Shown: in pieces, positions 62,464-64,000 of the stretch | How the letters are laid out: every line of letters starts with the position of its first letter | Numbering within the stretch: the stretch's first letter is position 1 | Assembly (NCBI RefSeq): GCF_016865425.1 | Contig: NZ_AP023355.1 | Coordinates: forward strand, 1,238,198 to 1,302,197 | Reading direction: 5' to 3' | Source: Actinocatenispora thailandica | GTDB taxonomy: Bacteria; Actinomycetota; Actinomycetes; Mycobacteriales; Micromonosporaceae | DNA length: 64,000 nucleotides | Notes under the pieces: generated by a model | Told to the model about the DNA's origin: nothing | The model's input: only the letters and a program-made list of their open reading frames with translations | Databases searched by the model: none | Made by a program: the position numbers and the translations under genes

Positions 62464-62490
62464 ACGGCCCCGGGCGAGCCCCGGGGCCGT
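62464..62490 (+). terminator. attenuator hairpin before the threonyl-tRNA synthetase gene
   Basis: ACGGCCCCGGG (62464-62474) pairs perfectly with CCCGGGGCCGT (62480-62490), loop CGAGC, followed by CGTCGTGTCG. A smaller hairpin GCTGAG/CTCAGC (62439-62444 with 62450-62455) overlaps the leader stop codon, and CGCCGG/CCGGCG (62415-62420 with 62425-62430) overlaps the Thr/Pro/Val codons. CGTCGTCGT (62488-62496) is complementary to the three ACG codons. An antiterminator pairing is likely but not resolved by eye. Confidence 0.7.
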
Positions 62491-62533
62491 CGTCGTGTCG
62501 GTGCGGGGTGGCCCCGGGTGGAAGGGAACCCCG

Positions 62534-63784
62534 ATGTCCATCGAATCCTGCGCACCCGCTGCCGCCGACGCCGAAGCCGGCGGGAGCCCCGACCACCGGC
62601 GGCTCGGCCGGGAACTCGATCTGTTCGCGACCGACCCGCTGGTGGGCTCCGGCCTGCCGCTGTGGCTGCCGGACGGCGCGATCATCCGGTACGAGCTGGA
62701 GAAGCTCGCCGCCGAGTCCGCCGCGGCCGACGGCTGCCGCCGGGTGTACACCCCGGTGCTGGCGAAGCGCGAGCTGTACGAGCGATCCGGGCACTGGGCG
62801 AAGTTCGCCGAGGACATGTTCCCGCCGATGCGCGTCGGCGGCGAGGAACTGGTGCTGCGGCCGGCGAACTGCCCGCATCATGCCCTGGTGTACGCGTCGC
62901 GCCAGCGCAGCGTGCGCGACCTGCCGCTGCGGCTGAGCGAACTGGCGTCGATGTTTCGCAGCGAGCTGTCCGGCGTGCTGTCCGGGCTGTCCCGGGTGCG
63001 GCAGATCAACCTGGACGACATCCACGTGTTCTGCGCGCCGGACCAGGTCGCCGACGAGATCGTGCTGGCGTTGCGGGCGATCCAGCGGGTGCATGGCAGG
63101 CTCGGTGTCGAGGTCGCCGGCTACCGGCTGTCCCGCCGCGGATCCGGCGGTGGCTACCTCGGCGACGACGCGCTCTGGTCGGCCGCGGAGGAACAACTGG
63201 CGGACGCGCTGGACCGGCTCGGACTGTCCTATCAGGACGCACCTGGTGAGGCGGCGTTCTACGGTCCGAAGATCGACGTGCAGGTCGCGGATGCGTCGGG
63301 TCGGGAGGAGAGTCTCGCGACCGTGCAGCTCGACTTCAACCAGCCGGAGCGGTTCGACCTGCGGTACGTGGGGCACGACGGTCGCCGGCACCGGCCGGTG
63401 ATGATCCACCGTGGCACCGTCGGCGCGATGGAACGGCTGGTCGCCTACCTGCTGGAGCGGCACGACGGCGCGCTGCCGACCTGGCTGTCCCCGGTGCAGG
63501 TGGCGGTGCTGCCGGTCGCCGCCGACCACCTGCCGGCCGCCGAGCGGCTGCTCGATGTCCTGCGGGACAACGGTATCCGGGCCGAGCTGGCCGACCCGCA
63601 GGACAGCCTCGGTGCCCGAGTGGCGCGGGCCCGCCAGCGCCGGGTGCCCTACCAGGCGGTCCTCGGCGCCCGGGAGGTGGCGGCCGACGCGGCGACCGTG
63701 CGTACCAGGGACGGTGCCCGCCGGCTGCTCGGCACCGGCGAGCTGGTCGCCGAGTTGCGCGCGCACCTCGACGCCCGGGACTGA
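62534..63784 (+). CDS. threonyl-tRNA synthetase lacking TGS and editing domains
   Basis: A 416-residue class II synthetase containing only the catalytic core and anticodon-binding domain. Motif 1 lies in GSGLPLWLPDGAIIRYELE. Motif 2 is in LPLRLSELASMFRSELSGVLSGLSRVRQI and the zinc-site Cys-His pattern in LRPANCPHHALVY and MIHRGTVGAMER (motif 3). The anticodon domain starts LPTWLSPVQVAVLPV. Full-length bacterial ThrRS has an additional roughly 240 N-terminal residues that edit Ser-tRNA-Thr. This is probably a second, inducible or resistance copy. A threonine leader peptide and attenuator precede it. Confidence 0.92.
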   Translation: MSIESCAPAAADAEAGGSPDHRRLGRELDLFATDPLVGSGLPLWLPDGAIIRYELEKLAAESAAADGCRRVYTPVLAKRELYERSGHWAKFAEDMFPPMRVGGEELVLRPANCPHHALVYASRQRSVRDLPLRLSELASMFRSELSGVLSGLSRVRQINLDDIHVFCAPDQVADEIVLALRAIQRVHGRLGVEVAGYRLSRRGSGGGYLGDDALWSAAEEQLADALDRLGLSYQDAPGEAAFYGPKIDVQVADASGREESLATVQLDFNQPERFDLRYVGHDGRRHRPVMIHRGTVGAMERLVAYLLERHDGALPTWLSPVQVAVLPVAADHLPAAERLLDVLRDNGIRAELADPQDSLGARVARARQRRVPYQAVLGAREVAADAATVRTRDGARRLLGTGELVAELRAHLDARD

Positions 63785-63790
63785 TTCGCA

Positions 63791-63831
63791 GGTCCCGGCA
63801 GCATGCCCGGCACCATCGTGCTGCCGGGACC
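63791..63831. terminator. bidirectional terminator between convergent genes
   Basis: GGTCCCGGCAGCA (63791-63803) and its exact complement (63819-63831) form a 13-bp stem. Two further copies of TGCTGCCGGG follow at 63837-63859. It lies between the ThrRS-like gene and the convergent serpin-like gene. Confidence 0.65.
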
Positions 63832-63866
63832 GGTGTGCTGCCGGGCCGTCGTGCTGCCGGGGCCGC

Positions 63867-64000
63867 TCAGCCGCCGCCGGTGGGGTCGGTGACCCGGGCG
63901 AACAGTACCGGCTCGCCGCTGTGGCGGTCCCGGATCAGCATCAGGTACGGGTGGTCGAAGCGCAGCTGCCGCAGCGGCACCCTGATGCTGGTGACGGTGA
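63867..64000 (-). CDS. serpin-like protein, C-terminal end (continues beyond window)
   Basis: The minus-strand frame reads VPLRQLRFDHPYLMLIRDRH then SGEPVLFARVTDP and stops at 63867. This matches the conserved end of serpins (FxADHPFLFxIRD...LFxGRVxxP). Only the last 44 codons are inside the window, so the reactive-centre loop and inhibitor type cannot be judged. Confidence 0.65.
   Translation of the reverse strand, partial: TVTSIRVPLRQLRFDHPYLMLIRDRHSGEPVLFARVTDPTGGG

Overview
The window is very GC-rich, densely coded DNA with many GTG starts and ATGA/GTGA gene overlaps. It carries a WXG100/Ecc type VII secretion locus, a DUF5753/DUF397 remnant, an Rpf-like gene behind a c-di-AMP riboswitch, an F420-type LLM oxidoreductase and leaderless-looking promoters. 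Together these point to a filamentous actinobacterium, most likely of the Micromonosporaceae type. The taxonomic call is inference; no rRNA or tRNA gene was found.

Layout. 1-2.85 kb: end of an acetylxylan-esterase-like gene and an S9 peptidase. 2.82-5.40 kb: a small insertion bounded by perfect 23-bp direct repeats at the 3' end of the peptidase gene. It carries a decayed DUF5753/DUF397 regulator and an AAA ATPase + TOPRIM-like pair typical of phage defence. 5.5-15.2 kb: group 2 sigma factor, L,D-transpeptidase lipoprotein, acetate-type transporter, frameshifted ABC permease, NYN/PIN protein, cell-wall amidase, lactonase, DUF1707 protein and a histidine kinase. 15.2-19.1 kb: a mycosin-like protein lacking catalytic His and Ser, then a membrane protein and a polysaccharide deacetylase-glycosyltransferase fusion.

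19.2-36.4 kb: type VII secretion locus. Leftward genes are eccC, two WXG100 proteins, a WXG-like small protein, a long WXG protein, a DUF1023 hydrolase and a small hypothetical. Rightward genes are three WXG-like or low-complexity proteins, a YbaB-like protein and eccD. Then come eccE (leftward), eccB, a LuxR response regulator and an FHA protein. No eccA and no catalytically intact mycosin are present.

36.5-52.2 kb: a catabolic region around one palindromic divergent promoter (47.2 kb). Leftward is a ten-gene operon, tightly packed and mostly overlapping: dipeptide-type ABC transporter, amidohydrolase, TIGR04076 protein, LLM oxidoreductase, DUF885 protein and SnoaL-like protein. Rightward are an XRE-cupin regulator, a DapA-family enzyme and three subunits resembling a D-hydroxyproline dehydrogenase. 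I infer import and breakdown of hydroxyproline- or proline-containing peptides.

52.2-64 kb: small membrane proteins, a DUF1906 secreted protein, a class A PBP, a CtaG-like protein, a DinB protein, the Rpf-like gene with its ydaO-type riboswitch, a frameshifted FUSC protein and an MFS remnant. Next is a threonyl-tRNA synthetase lacking its editing domains, preceded by a threonine-rich leader peptide and terminator, and finally the end of a serpin-like gene. Three apparent frameshifts (9.29, 50.37 and 60.86 kb) each fall where four G stand in place of an expected five, so they may be sequencing errors.
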